This document shows, one piece after another, positions 9,445 through 18,319 of a stretch of 64,000 bases of DNA. Each line of letters starts with the position of its first letter. Position 1 is the stretch's first letter. The stretch is from positions 1 to 64,000 of the forward strand of contig CAVOWQ010000030.1 in the NCBI GenBank assembly GCA_963700195.1. Reading direction: 5' to 3'. The notes below the pieces were generated by a model that saw only the letters and a list, made by a program, of their open reading frames with translations, searched no databases and was not told the origin of the DNA. Position numbers and translations under genes: made by a program. This DNA comes from AP-15 sp963700195. Its GTDB lineage: Bacteria; Pseudomonadota; Alphaproteobacteria; ATCC43930; CGMCC-115725.

Positions 9445-10980
9445 ATGACCGCCGACCGGCCCTTCTTCGTCACGACCCCGATTTACTACGTCAACGACAC
9501 GCCGCATTTGGGGCACGCCTATACGACGGTGGCGTGCGACGCGCTGGCACGCTTCATGCGGCTCGACGGGCGTCGGGTGAAGTTCCTGACCGGCACCGAC
9601 GAGCACGGCCAAAAGGTCGAGCAATCGGCGCGCCTTGCCGGCATCTCGCCGCAGCAGTTTACCGACCGGATCTCCGGGGCGTTCCGCGATATGACGCGGC
9701 TCCTCGACATCAGCAACGACGATTTCATCCGTACCACCGAGCCGCGCCATGTCCGCGGCGTCCAGGCGCTGTGGCAGGAGTTGGAACGCCGCGGGGAAAT
9801 CTATCTCGGACGCTTTGCCGGGTGGTATTCGGTGCGCGACGAAGCCTTTTACGACGAAGGCGAGTTGGTCGACGGAAAGGCGCCGACCGGCGCCGAGGTC
9901 GAGTGGCTGGAAGAGGAGAACTACTTCTTCCGGCTTTCCGCGTGGCAGGACCGGCTATTGGCCTATTACGATGCAAATCCGGATGCGGTCGCGCCGCGCA
10001 GCCGGCGCAACGAGGTCGTCAGCTTTGTCAAGTCGGGCTTGCGCGACCTGTCGATCTCGCGAACCAGCTTCAGCTGGGGAATTCCGGTTCCGGGCAATCC
10101 CGATCACGTGATCTATGTGTGGCTCGACGCGCTGGCCAACTACATCACCGCGGTCGGCTATCCGGACACCCAAAGTCCGGAGTTTTCGACTTTCTGGCCC
10201 GCCGATCTTCACGTCGTCGGCAAGGACATCGTGCGGTTCCATGCGGTCTATTGGCCGGCTTTTCTGATGGCTGCCGGTCTCGAGCCGCCGCGCCGCGTCT
10301 TCGCCCACGGCTGGTGGACGGTCGAGGGGCAGAAGATGTCGAAATCGCTGAACAATTTCATCCCGCCGAAGCAGCTCGTCGAGACTTACGGGCTCGATCC
10401 GGTGCGCTATTTTGTGCTGCGCGAATTGCCGTTCGGCAGTGACGGCGATTTTTCGCACCGCGCCGTCGTGGGCCGGCTCAACGGCGATCTCGCCAATGAT
10501 TTCGGCAATCTGGCGCAGCGCGTGCTGGTGATGATCAACCGCAATTGCGGTGGCTGCGTGCCCGATCACGGCGAGCTGGGCGCTGCCGACACGGCATTGC
10601 TGAACGCTGCGCAAAACCTGCTCGGGACAGTGCGTGGGCATATCGCGGAGCAGGCTTTTCACCTGGCGCTCGAGGCGATCTGGCGGGTTGTCGGCGAGGC
10701 CAACCGCTATGTCGACGAGCAGGCGCCCTGGGCGCTCAGCCGCAGCGACCCGGCGACGGATGCGCACCGTGCTCTACACGTTGGCCGAGACGCTGCGCCA
10801 TCTGGCGATCCTGGTGCAGCCCTTCGTGCCCGGCGCGGCGCGAAAGCTCCTCGATCAGCTGGCAGTGCCGCAGGCGGCGCGCGATTTCGCCGCCTTGGCC
10901 GAGGCGCCGCTCGCCCCGGGAACACGCTGCCAAAGCCGGAAGCTATCTTCCCGCGCTTTGTCGAGGAGGCGGCCCCGTAA
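9445..10980 (+). CDS. metG: methionyl-tRNA synthetase, two frame breaks near C-terminus
   Basis: Class I aminoacyl-tRNA synthetase charging tRNA-Met. PHLGHAYT is the HIGH motif and GQKMSKSLNN the KMSKS loop; WWTVEGQKMSKS is diagnostic for MetG. The connecting domain lacks zinc-finger cysteines, so this is the short zinc-free type. Start at 9445 with GGAG upstream. An extra base near 10755 moves the anticodon-binding domain to the next frame (YTLAETLRHLAILVQPF), and near 10920 a net gain of two or loss of one base restores the first frame for LPKPEAIFPRFVEE. The stop TAA overlaps the start of tatD. Confidence 0.94.
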   Translation: MTADRPFFVTTPIYYVNDTPHLGHAYTTVACDALARFMRLDGRRVKFLTGTDEHGQKVEQSARLAGISPQQFTDRISGAFRDMTRLLDISNDDFIRTTEPRHVRGVQALWQELERRGEIYLGRFAGWYSVRDEAFYDEGELVDGKAPTGAEVEWLEEENYFFRLSAWQDRLLAYYDANPDAVAPRSRRNEVVSFVKSGLRDLSISRTSFSWGIPVPGNPDHVIYVWLDALANYITAVGYPDTQSPEFSTFWPADLHVVGKDIVRFHAVYWPAFLMAAGLEPPRRVFAHGWWTVEGQKMSKSLNNFIPPKQLVETYGLDPVRYFVLRELPFGSDGDFSHRAVVGRLNGDLANDFGNLAQRVLVMINRNCGGCVPDHGELGAADTALLNAAQNLLGTVRGHIAEQAFHLALEAIWRVVGEANRYVDEQAPWALSRSDPATDAHRALHVGRDAAPSGDPGAALRARRGAKAPRSAGSAAGGARFRRLGRGAARPGNTLPKPEAIFPRFVEEAAP

Positions 10981-11778
10981 TGGCAGAGGGCAGGGGCCCC
11001 ATGCTGGTCGACAGCCATTGCCATCTCGACTTCCCCGATTTCGCGGCAGAGCGGGATGCCGTGATCGGCCGCGCCCGGGCGGCCGGGGTCGAAACGATGC
11101 TGACGATCTGCACGCGGCTCGACCAATTCGACGGGGTGCGCGCGATCGCCGAGGCCTATGACGGGATCTGGTGCTCGGTCGGGGCGCATCCGCACGAGGC
11201 TGCCGATCACGCCCCGCTGCTCACCGAGCAGCTTCTCGCGCTGACCGAACACCCGAAAGTCGTCGGCATCGGCGAGACCGGCCTCGACTTTCATTACGAT
11301 CTGAGCCCGCGCGATATTCAGGAGCGCGTCTTCCGCGTCCACATCGCGGCGTCGCGCGCCAGCGGTCTGCCGTTGATCATCCATGCCCGCGAGGCGGATC
11401 GCGAGATCGCGCGGATCCTCGAGGAAGAGCGGCCGCCGCCCGGGGTCTTGCATTGCTTCAGCAGCGGCCGGGCGCTCGCCGAAACCGCGATCGCGCTCGG
11501 GTTTTATGTTTCGATCTCCGGGATCGTGACGTTCCGCAATGCCGAAGAGCTGCGCGCGATCGTGCGCGACCTGCCGCTCGATCGGCTGCTCGTCGAGACC
11601 GACGCGCCCTATCTCGCGCCGGTGCCCTATCGCGGCAAGCGCAACGAGCCGGCCTTCGTGGCGGCGACCGCGGCAGCCGTGGCGGCGCTCAAGGGCGCTC
11701 GATCCGCAGCGCCTCGCGGCGGTGACGCACGACAATTTCTTCCGCCTCTTCACCAAGGCGACGCCGTCCGCAGGATGA
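10980..11778 (+). CDS. tatD: TatD family metal-dependent DNase
   Basis: About 265-residue TIM-barrel hydrolase with 3'-5' exonuclease or DNase activity. Metal ligands: HxH in DSHCHLDF, glutamate in GIGETGLDFHY, histidines in IIHAREAD and LHCFSS, aspartate in VETDAPYLAP. The ATG at 10980 overlaps the metG stop; ATG 11001 is an alternative. One extra base near 11700 shifts the last helix (RLAAVTHDNFFRLF) to the neighbouring frame. The stop overlaps the next gene by four bases, so translation is probably coupled. Confidence 0.92.
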
Positions 11779-12550
11779 GGGTCACCGTCCTCGGCTGCGG
11801 CGCCTCGACCGGCGTGCCGGCGATCGGCCCGAACTGGGGCCGCTGCGATCCCGCCGATCCGCGCAACCGCCGCCGCCGCGTGTCGGCATTGGTCGAGATC
11901 GGGGACGTTGTCATCCTGATCGATACCTCGCCCGATCTGCGCGAGCAGCTGATCGACGCCAGGGTGTCGCGCTTGGACGCCGTGATCGTGACCCATGCGC
12001 ATGCCGACCATCTGCACGGGATCGATGATCTGCGGTCGGTCAACCGGCTGATGCGGCGGGCGATCCCGCTCTTTGCCGACGCGAAGACCTTGAGCCGAGA
12101 TCGGCCGGCGCTTCGGCTATGTCCTCGAGCCGTCGCCGAGCCGGGCCGATATCTACAAGCCGACCCTCGAGCCGCACGAGATCGGCGGCCCCTTCGAGAT
12201 CGCCGGGATCCCGGTCATTCCGTTCGCGCAGGACCATGGCTTCAGCACGACGCTCGGTCTGCGGATCGGCGGCTTTGCGTACTCGACGGACGTCACCGAA
12301 CTCGACGACGCGGCGTTCGCCGCGGTTGACGGGATCGAACTGTGGATCGTCGACTGCCTCAGGCGCGAGCCGCATCCGACGCACTCTCACCTTGCGAAGA
12401 CCTTGTCGTGGATCGCAGCGCGTGCGTCCGCGGCGCGCCGTGCTGACCCATATGGACCAGAGCCTCGATTACCGCGAGCTCAGCGCCGAATTGCCGAGCG
12501 GCGTCGAACCCGGCCAGGACGGCCTGGTGATCGAGTTACCAGATCTGTAG
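11775..12550 (+). CDS. MBL-fold metallohydrolase (PhnP-like), two frame breaks
   Basis: About 255-residue beta-lactamase-fold hydrolase. THAHADHLHG is the HxHxDH dinuclear metal motif, VLGCGASTGVP the characteristic N-terminus of the PhnP-like group (cyclic phosphodiesterases), and LTHMDQSLDY supplies a later ligand. ATG 11775 overlaps the tatD stop. Frame changes by one extra base near 12100 and again near 12415. tatD followed by this family is conserved in alphaproteobacteria, but the physiological substrate is not established here. Confidence 0.87.
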
Positions 12551-12843
12551 CTAGCGGATTCGGGAAACGCAATTTTCCCGTTAAACTCTGTCGGCACACT
12601 TTACATGCGCGGCGGGGCCCAGTCCGGGAAAGAGGGCTCTATTGAACCGGGCAGAATGACTGTCAAAACCCGACTTTCCGAGAATTCGCCGCTTCTTGGG
12701 AGTGGCGCAAGCGAAGGGCGTCCCCTGCAACTGGCTTGGCACGACGCCGGGTTAACGAGATGGCTGTAAGAAATTTCGACGAACCGGGTGAGCCAAATTA
12801 GTCCACGCCAATTAAAGGGTTGAAAAAATTGTAGGAATTTTGG
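12551..12843. other. intergenic region upstream of first PEP-CTERM gene
   Basis: Becomes AT-richer toward its right end, where a sigma-54 promoter lies. Room exists here for binding of an activator (enhancer sites usually lie about 80-150 bases upstream of such promoters), but no clear inverted repeat was found. Confidence 0.4.
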
Positions 12844-12860
12844 TGGCACGAGGATTGCTA
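12844..12860 (+). promoter_or_regulatory. sigma-54 (RpoN) promoter
   Basis: TGGCACGAGGATTGCTA matches the consensus TGGCACG-N4-TTGCW exactly, with GG at 12845-12846 and GC at 12857-12858 separated by the required ten bases. Transcription would start near 12870, 34 bases before the PEP-CTERM gene at 12904. A second exact copy stands before the paralogue at 14142. Confidence 0.85.
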
Positions 12861-12903
12861 CTTAAGCGTTGGCATGAGCCAATGATACAATAGGGAGTAG
12901 TTA

Positions 12904-13519
12904 ATGAACCTTAAGCACTATCTGATGGCCAGCGCGATCCTGAGCGCTGCCACACTTGCCGGTGGACTGGCCAGCGCCGCCCCGTGCCCGAATATCAACG
13001 GGGTTACGACGTGCAACGTCGTCATCACCGCGGGGCCAGGCGGCTCCTTCGCGACAACCATTCCCAACCCGAACCCTTATGACGGTTCCGATGACAACCT
13101 CGTCGGCATCATCAACAATTCCGGGAGCACGATAACGTCGCTCAGCTTTGTCGGCAGCGGCAATGGCGGCGGCTTGTTCGCTTTCGACGGCGACGGCCTG
13201 CAGTCTTACGTCCGAGCCGGACGGATCCGATCCGACGGGGTACGGCGGAAGGGTGTCGACCACCGCTAATTTTGACCTGAGCGGTGCCGCCGACTTTTTC
13301 ACCAACATCCACACGACGACCGTGTTCGACGACAGCGGAACGGTCGTTTTCGGCGCGAACGGGATTCCCAATGGAGGCTCTGCGTACTTCTCTCTGGAGT
13401 TGGCACCGAGCATCAATATCACGCCGGTGACCCCAACCCCGGAGCCTGCCAGCCTCGCGCTTCTCGGCGCCGGCCTCGCCGGTCTCGGTTTGGCACGCCG
13501 CCGCCGGAAGCTCGTTTAA
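12904..13519 (+). CDS. PEP-CTERM surface protein 1, one frame break
   Basis: Secreted protein of about 205 residues. An N-terminal signal peptide (hydrophobic run ending LASAAP) is followed by a Gly/Asn/Ser-rich body. The C-terminus has the sorting tripartite TPEPASLALLGAGLAGLGL then RRRRK, recognised by an exosortase in known systems. RBS AGGGAG lies nine bases before ATG 12904. One extra base near 13215 splits the middle. Its paralogue at 14142 shares the leader, the body pattern and the tail. No exosortase gene is in the window, so anchoring is inferred from the family. Confidence 0.87.
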
Positions 13520-13542
13520 AACTGCTACGTTTTGGCAAACAC

Positions 13543-13565
13543 GGGCGGCTGGTGTTCAGCCGCCC
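13543..13565 (+). terminator. stem-loop terminator after PEP-CTERM gene 1
   Basis: GGGCGGCTG and CAGCCGCCC form a perfect nine-base stem with a five-base loop, followed by ATTCTTTT. The same stem-loop recurs at 14804-14826 after the paralogue, so promoter, ribosome site, coding region and terminator were duplicated together. Confidence 0.85.
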
Positions 13566-13621
13566 ATTCTTTTGCGCGCCGAGCATGATCGAGCGCAGAC
13601 CCGGGCGGCTGAGATCGGACA

Positions 13622-14008
13622 ATCGCGGGTGGGCCGCGCGCCGCCAACGCCATCTTGCCCGCCATTCGCGTCCATTATGTTTCCTACTCGGCATATGATT
13701 GTCTGCTCCCCAACCCCGAGCAAAAGCTACCGCAAGCCCTTGATTATTTGTAGTCGCAAATCGAGCCGAAGGTCGGACTTTCCGGGAAGCGGGTGTTCAT
13801 TGGCGAGTACGGTTTTCCTGCCGACCGCTACACGCCGCAGGAACAGGACAACCTATCTCGGCGGGTGATGCGAAGCGGGCTCGAATGGGCATGCCCGTTC
13901 GTCCTTTACTGGGAAATGTACAACGACGAGGTCAGGGATAGTCGACAGCGCGGATTTTGGCTGATCGACAATGAGGCCGCCGCTGGCCAGCTTAAGAAAT
14001 TAATGTAA
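13622..14008 (+). pseudogene. glycoside-hydrolase-like C-terminal fragment with internal amber stop
   Basis: In one frame, positions 13622-13750 read as protein ending KLPQALDYL, an in-frame TAG follows at 13751, then coding resumes through KRVFIGEYGFPADRY to the stop at 14008. GEYGFP and FVLYWEMYNDEV resemble the acidic catalytic strands of TIM-barrel glycosidases. No plausible start or N-terminal half is present. It lies between the two PEP-CTERM genes, downstream of a terminator, and is probably a decayed insertion or leftover of the duplication. The family is tentative. Confidence 0.5.
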
Positions 14009-14078
14009 AGAATACCGACACATCATAGGTAAAATTTCTTTACCAATAAGTGCTTTAAAAACGGGTAATAAAGCCGGT

Positions 14079-14095
14079 TGGCACGAGAGTTGCGT
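14079..14095 (+). promoter_or_regulatory. sigma-54 (RpoN) promoter
   Basis: TTGGCACGAGAGTTGCGTA carries GG at 14080-14081 and GC at 14092-14093 with ten bases between, the invariant geometry of an RpoN promoter. Start of transcription expected near 14105, 37 bases before ATG 14142. The preceding 60 bases are AT-rich. Confidence 0.85.
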
Positions 14096-14141
14096 ATTCC
14101 TCTTTGTGTCACATCAGTCATCCATGACTAGGGAGTTGTTA

Positions 14142-14780
14142 ATGAATATTAAGCATTATCTGACGGTCGGCGCGATCGTCGGCGCTGCCGCGCTCGCCGG
14201 CATCGGACAGGCAAATGCGGGACCGTGGAATGGAGCATTCGGCGCCAGCGGGGTGTGCCCTAACGTGCTTGGAGCCGATGGCGGGAACGGCGCCGGATCG
14301 GGCTCCGCGACCGATTGCAACCTGTTTGTGACCTTCAACGCGAATGGGTCGATCACGACAACCAATGGCCCCCAGATCGATTATGAGGGCGTCGAAGATG
14401 CGTTGATCGGCGTCATCAACAACACCGCCAGCACGATCTCGTCGTTCAATATATCGGCACCGGGCATCTTCGGATTTGAGGGCGACGGCATCGAGACCTA
14501 TGTCAGCAATCATCTGCCGCTAGTCGCGGGTAATCCGGACACTTCCGGTTACGGCGGTCCGCAAGCGTACTTCACCAACATCAGCGGGAATACCGGCACA
14601 GTGAACTTCGTCGGCGGAATCGCACCCGGCGGAACTGCATTCTTCTCGCTGGAGGAGCCCATCGACGTCAGTGCTCCGCCGATCATCACCACGGCCGCGC
14701 CCGAACCTGCCAGCCTCGCGCTACTCGGCGCCGGCCTCGCCGGTCTCGGTTTTGCGCGCCGCCGCCGGAAGCTTGCTTAA
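14142..14780 (+). CDS. PEP-CTERM surface protein 2
   Basis: 212 residues, intact paralogue of the protein at 12904. The leader MNIKHYLTVGAIVGAAALAG is nearly the same, the central part shares NNTASTISS, FEGDGIETYV and TSGYGG patterns, and the C-terminus ends APEPASLALLGAGLAGLGF plus RRRRK, the PEP-CTERM signal. ATG 14142 is chosen because AGGGAG lies upstream at the same distance as in gene 1; the in-frame ATG at 14106 lacks this and falls at the predicted transcript start. Likely exported, processed and surface-attached under RpoN control. Confidence 0.92.
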   Translation: MNIKHYLTVGAIVGAAALAGIGQANAGPWNGAFGASGVCPNVLGADGGNGAGSGSATDCNLFVTFNANGSITTTNGPQIDYEGVEDALIGVINNTASTISSFNISAPGIFGFEGDGIETYVSNHLPLVAGNPDTSGYGGPQAYFTNISGNTGTVNFVGGIAPGGTAFFSLEEPIDVSAPPIITTAAPEPASLALLGAGLAGLGFARRRRKLA

Positions 14781-14803
14781 AACTGCTACAATCTCGGTGA
14801 CAC

Positions 14804-14826
14804 GGGCGGCTGGTGTTCAGCCGCCC
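14804..14826 (+). terminator. stem-loop terminator after PEP-CTERM gene 2
   Basis: Same GGGCGGCTG/CAGCCGCCC stem as at 13543, followed by GTTCTATTT. Confidence 0.8.
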
Positions 14827-15148
14827 GTTCTATTTCACGCTGAAGTTCGGTGGAGTTCGGTCAGTCTGCCGTGCGGTGGCTGCAATGATGCTCCCCGCAC
14901 CGCGCCGCGCATCGCCGATTCGCGACCCATGCCTCGAAACAACCGAGCGGCCCGGCAGCCGCTTTTCCGGACGGGGTCTTTTCTGTCAATTTCCGCGCCG
15001 GAAACACCCTGGAGTGCCTAGAAATTGTTCAATTCGTCGAGGTAGCGAGCGACCATTGGCCAACGCGGCGATCCAGGAAATACGGGAATAGGCGGATCGG
15101 TGCACAACTGACCGGTTTGCCGCGTAATCGCTGGGATTATCCGATAGG
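14827..15148. other. intergenic region, no gene recognised
   Basis: About 320 bases between the terminator of PEP-CTERM gene 2 and a possible sigma-54 site. Short open frames here show no family features. Nothing else recognised. Confidence 0.4.
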
Positions 15149-15165
15149 TGGTATGGCGCTTGCTA
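15149..15165 (+). promoter_or_regulatory. candidate sigma-54 promoter before outer-membrane gene
   Basis: TGGTATGGCGCTTGCTA has the GG-N10-GC spacing (15150-15151 and 15162-15163) and the TTGC box; the upstream half deviates from TGGCACG. Start would be near 15175, 89 bases before ATG 15264. It is weaker than the two exact sites upstream, but lies next to them. Confidence 0.5.
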
Positions 15166-15263
15166 CCCTGGAAGAGAGGGTAAGTGGTGGCAACAGCTCG
15201 ATAGGAGAACCGCAGGGTCAGGTCTTCTAACTAGCGCGAAGTGAGGATTCGAAAGGCTTTGAA

Positions 15264-16511
15264 ATGAAGCATATCAAATACAGAATTGTCATGAGTACCG
15301 CCTTGGTTTCGATGTTGCTCGGCGGTATCGGTTCTGCGTGGGCCGAGGAGAACACCGAGCAACCGCCAGCGGAAGAAAAGCCGGCGGCCCCGACCGCGAT
15401 GACGACCCCCGCTTTGACCGGTCCTCTTGCGGCCAATCCCAACCCAATGAATTTTGACTTGGGACCGCTCGGTCCAGTCTACCTGACCGGTGTCGTCACC
15501 CCTCTCGTATTATGGCAGAACAATCCTTTTCCCGCTGACCAACGGTCGCTCGGCAGTTTGAGCAATGGTCAGTTTTCCTTTCAGAAGACTGATGGTCTTT
15601 TCCAATATTACGTTCAGGTTGGTGCCTATACGATACCCGGTCTCGGCGCCCCCTATTTCAATACCCCTAAGGCGACCGGAGACTTCTTCGGGCCGCTGCC
15701 GTTGGCATGGGCTAAGTTGGCGCCAACCGATACCTTCTCGGTCCAGGGCGGTAAGCTCCCGACACTGATCGGTGCAGAAAACACCTTTACATTCCAAAAC
15801 ATGAACATCGAACGCGGGCTTCTGTGGGCCCAGGAACCGGCCATTAGTCGCGGTGGCCAGCTGAACTATACCGCCGGCCCTGTGGCGTTTGCATTTTCGC
15901 TCAACGATGGATTCTACTCAAACCGCTACACGTGGTTATCTGGTTCCGCGACTTATACGCTCGACACCTCCAATAACTTCGTCTTGGCGGCCGGCGGCAA
16001 TTACGCACACACCGATAAACTGACAACTACGACACCTTTTTTTCAGACGACTGCAACGCCTTTGTTTCAGAACAACGAGACACTTCTTACCTTTGTCTAT
16101 AATTACAATGCTGCGCCCTGGACTATAACACCTTACTTCCAGTACACCCATGTCCCTGCCGCTTCGACGATCGGTGCATTTACGGACGCATCGACTTATG
16201 GCGGGGCGATCTTGGCCAATTACAGCTTTGGCGAGGACTCCCCCCTGCCCGGGTTCAGCATTCCCATTCGCTTCGAATACATCTCCAGCACAGGAAGCAC
16301 CGCGAATGGCGCCCCAAACCTGCTCTATGGCCCGGGCAGCAATGCGTGGTCGATCACCCTGACCCCGACCTATCAGTACAAGATCTTCTTCGCGCGCGCA
16401 GAAATCTCCCACGTCGGGGCGAGCAGCACGACACCTGGATTGGCGTTTGGCAGGGAAGGCACGAACACCACACAGACCCGCTTCTTGTTTGAAACCGGCG
16501 TTCTGTTCTGA
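15264..16511 (+). CDS. outer-membrane beta-barrel porin (BBP2/OmpL-like)
   Basis: 415 residues, intact. A signal peptide (hydrophobic run to GIGSAWAEE) and a Pro/Ala-rich linker precede a barrel of alternating strands rich in Tyr, Phe, Thr and Asn, ending in phenylalanine (GVLF), as outer-membrane barrels do. The overall pattern resembles the putative beta-barrel porin-2 family, whose substrates are mostly unknown. GC content is lower than in neighbouring genes. It is downstream of the PEP-CTERM pair on the same strand with a possible RpoN promoter of its own. Confidence 0.78.
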   Translation: MKHIKYRIVMSTALVSMLLGGIGSAWAEENTEQPPAEEKPAAPTAMTTPALTGPLAANPNPMNFDLGPLGPVYLTGVVTPLVLWQNNPFPADQRSLGSLSNGQFSFQKTDGLFQYYVQVGAYTIPGLGAPYFNTPKATGDFFGPLPLAWAKLAPTDTFSVQGGKLPTLIGAENTFTFQNMNIERGLLWAQEPAISRGGQLNYTAGPVAFAFSLNDGFYSNRYTWLSGSATYTLDTSNNFVLAAGGNYAHTDKLTTTTPFFQTTATPLFQNNETLLTFVYNYNAAPWTITPYFQYTHVPAASTIGAFTDASTYGGAILANYSFGEDSPLPGFSIPIRFEYISSTGSTANGAPNLLYGPGSNAWSITLTPTYQYKIFFARAEISHVGASSTTPGLAFGREGTNTTQTRFLFETGVLF

Positions 16512-16540
16512 GCTGGGCAAGGGCGATCGAGACGGCGCGG

Positions 16541-18319
16541 TCACGCGCAATCGGCCAGCGCGGCCATCGTGTCCTGCGGCGATGGAGCGCGCTCAATGTG
16601 GCGGCGATGCCAGAGGGCGTAGAAGAGCAAGTTCCAAGCGGCGCGGGCGGTTCGCCTACCGGCGGGGGCGGCGAACAGGCGCTCCACCGCATCGGGGCGG
16701 CAGATTTCACGCACTGCGCTTGAACGGGCGACGAGGGGACCGAGGTCAGCCCCGCGACGCGCGATCCACTGCGCCACCGGAACCGTGAAGCCGCGCTTGC
16801 GGCTGAAGGGCTGCATGTCGGGCAGACGATCGGCAAGCCAGCGGCGCAACAGCCATTTGCCGAACCCGCGCCTGACCTTGAGCTCGTCCGGCAGGCGAAA
16901 GATGAGCGCCGCCAGCTCGGTATCGAGATAGGGCGTACGGCCTTCGGTGCTGTGCGCCATCAGGCAGCGATCGAGCTTGATCAGCAGATCGTTGGGCAGC
17001 CAATCGGCGCAATCGACCGCTTGCGCGACCTGCAACGGAGTTCGCCGGTGGCCGCTGTTGCGGATCTCGGCAGCAGCGATGCCGTCGCGCCAGCCGGCGA
17101 TCTCGCTTCGCAATATCCCGAGCCCGTCGAGCACGCCGCGCGCCCGCGGCGCGCGCCCGCCCGCCCACCATGGGCGCATCGCGCTGCGATAGCGTCCATA
17201 CCCGGCGAACAACTCGTCACCGCCCTCACCTGTAAGAATCACTTTGAGACCGGCTTCATGCGCGGCACGGGCAAGAGCCCAGGTCGGCAGGATCGCATAA
17301 TCGGCGGCCGGGTCGTCGACCGCCGAGACGACTTCGGGCAGCAGTTTCCAGAAGTCAGCTTCATCAAACACGAGCTCGACATGCTCGGCCCCGACCGAAG
17401 CAGCGGCGGCGCGCGCGGCCTGCCGCTCGTCAGCGACCTCGCTCGCTGCGAAGCCGATCGTGAACGCCTTGACCGGGCGCTCGGCAAGTCGCGCCATCAT
17501 CATGAGCACCACCGTCGAATCGATGCCGCCCGAGAGAAATACGCCGAACGGCACGTCCGAGCGCTGGTGCAGGCGGACACTTTCCATAAGAGCGGCGTCC
17601 AATCGGGCGAGCGCCTCTGGCTCGCCGAGCTGCAGCGGTCCGCCCTCGGGCAGCGCTGCGCGGCGCCGGCGCTCGACGATGCGCCCCCGTCGCACCACCA
17701 CCATCTCTCCCGGGAGCACTCGATTGATCCCGGCGAAGATCGTCTCACGGCCCGTGGTAAACTGCATCTGCAGCAGCTCGTTGCGCGCCGACCGGACGAG
17801 CTGCGGGGCGACGATGCCGGCCTCGATCAACGCGCCCGGCTCCGAGGCGAAAGCAAAGGCGCGCGGCGTTTCGGCGTAATAGATGGGCTTGATGCCGAAC
17901 GGATCGCGGGTGAGGATCAGATGGCCGGCCGACGGGTCGTGCAGCGCAATCGCGTACATGCCCCGTAGATGCGCGGCGAAGTCGAGCCCGTATTGCCGAT
18001 AGAGATGCAGCGGGAGCTCGCAATCCGACTGCGTCGACAACGCCGCCGAACGGGCGCTGCCGAGGTCGGAGCGCAGTTCGAGATAGTTGTAGATCTCGCC
18101 ATTGGCGATCAGCGCCGCGCCACCCGGTTCGTAGAGCGGCTGGTCGCCGGTCGCAAGATCGATGATGGCGAGCCGGGTCTGCACCATCCCGACGTCCCCC
18201 GATCGGTATCGGCCATCGCCATCCGGACCCCGGTGGCGCAGCGCATCCGCCATTGCGCGCAGCGGCGCCGGCGGCGGGGCCGCGCCGTCATATGTCATCA
18301 GCCCGGCGATCCCGCACAT
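16541..18319 (-). CDS. asparagine synthetase/glutamine amidotransferase (AsnB-like)
   Basis: 592 residues, intact. The N-terminal class II glutaminase begins MCGIAGL with Cys2 as nucleophile; LRHRGPDG and GEIYNY bind glutamine. The C-terminal ATP-pyrophosphatase domain has FLSGGIDST, and TGEGGDELFAGYGRY is typical. It would transfer glutamine nitrogen to a carboxylate; in polysaccharide loci such AsnB relatives are often linked with glycosyltransferases and PEP-CTERM/exosortase functions. The start overlaps the stop of the upstream glycosyltransferase by one base, so the three minus-strand genes form one operon. A longer in-frame reading continues upstream but covers that gene and is spurious. 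Confidence 0.92.
   Translation of the reverse strand: MCGIAGLMTYDGAAPPPAPLRAMADALRHRGPDGDGRYRSGDVGMVQTRLAIIDLATGDQPLYEPGGAALIANGEIYNYLELRSDLGSARSAALSTQSDCELPLHLYRQYGLDFAAHLRGMYAIALHDPSAGHLILTRDPFGIKPIYYAETPRAFAFASEPGALIEAGIVAPQLVRSARNELLQMQFTTGRETIFAGINRVLPGEMVVVRRGRIVERRRRAALPEGGPLQLGEPEALARLDAALMESVRLHQRSDVPFGVFLSGGIDSTVVLMMMARLAERPVKAFTIGFAASEVADERQAARAAAASVGAEHVELVFDEADFWKLLPEVVSAVDDPAADYAILPTWALARAAHEAGLKVILTGEGGDELFAGYGRYRSAMRPWWAGGRAPRARGVLDGLGILRSEIAGWRDGIAAAEIRNSGHRRTPLQVAQAVDCADWLPNDLLIKLDRCLMAHSTEGRTPYLDTELAALIFRLPDELKVRRGFGKWLLRRWLADRLPDMQPFSRKRGFTVPVAQWIARRGADLGPLVARSSAVREICRPDAVERLFAAPAGRRTARAAWNLLFYALWHRRHIERAPSPQDTMAALADCA

Noticed and set aside
10545..12329. 594-residue open frame across metG, tatD and the MBL gene
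   Set aside because: Accidental joining of the tatD and MBL frames with antisense-like sequence before them; each has its own start.
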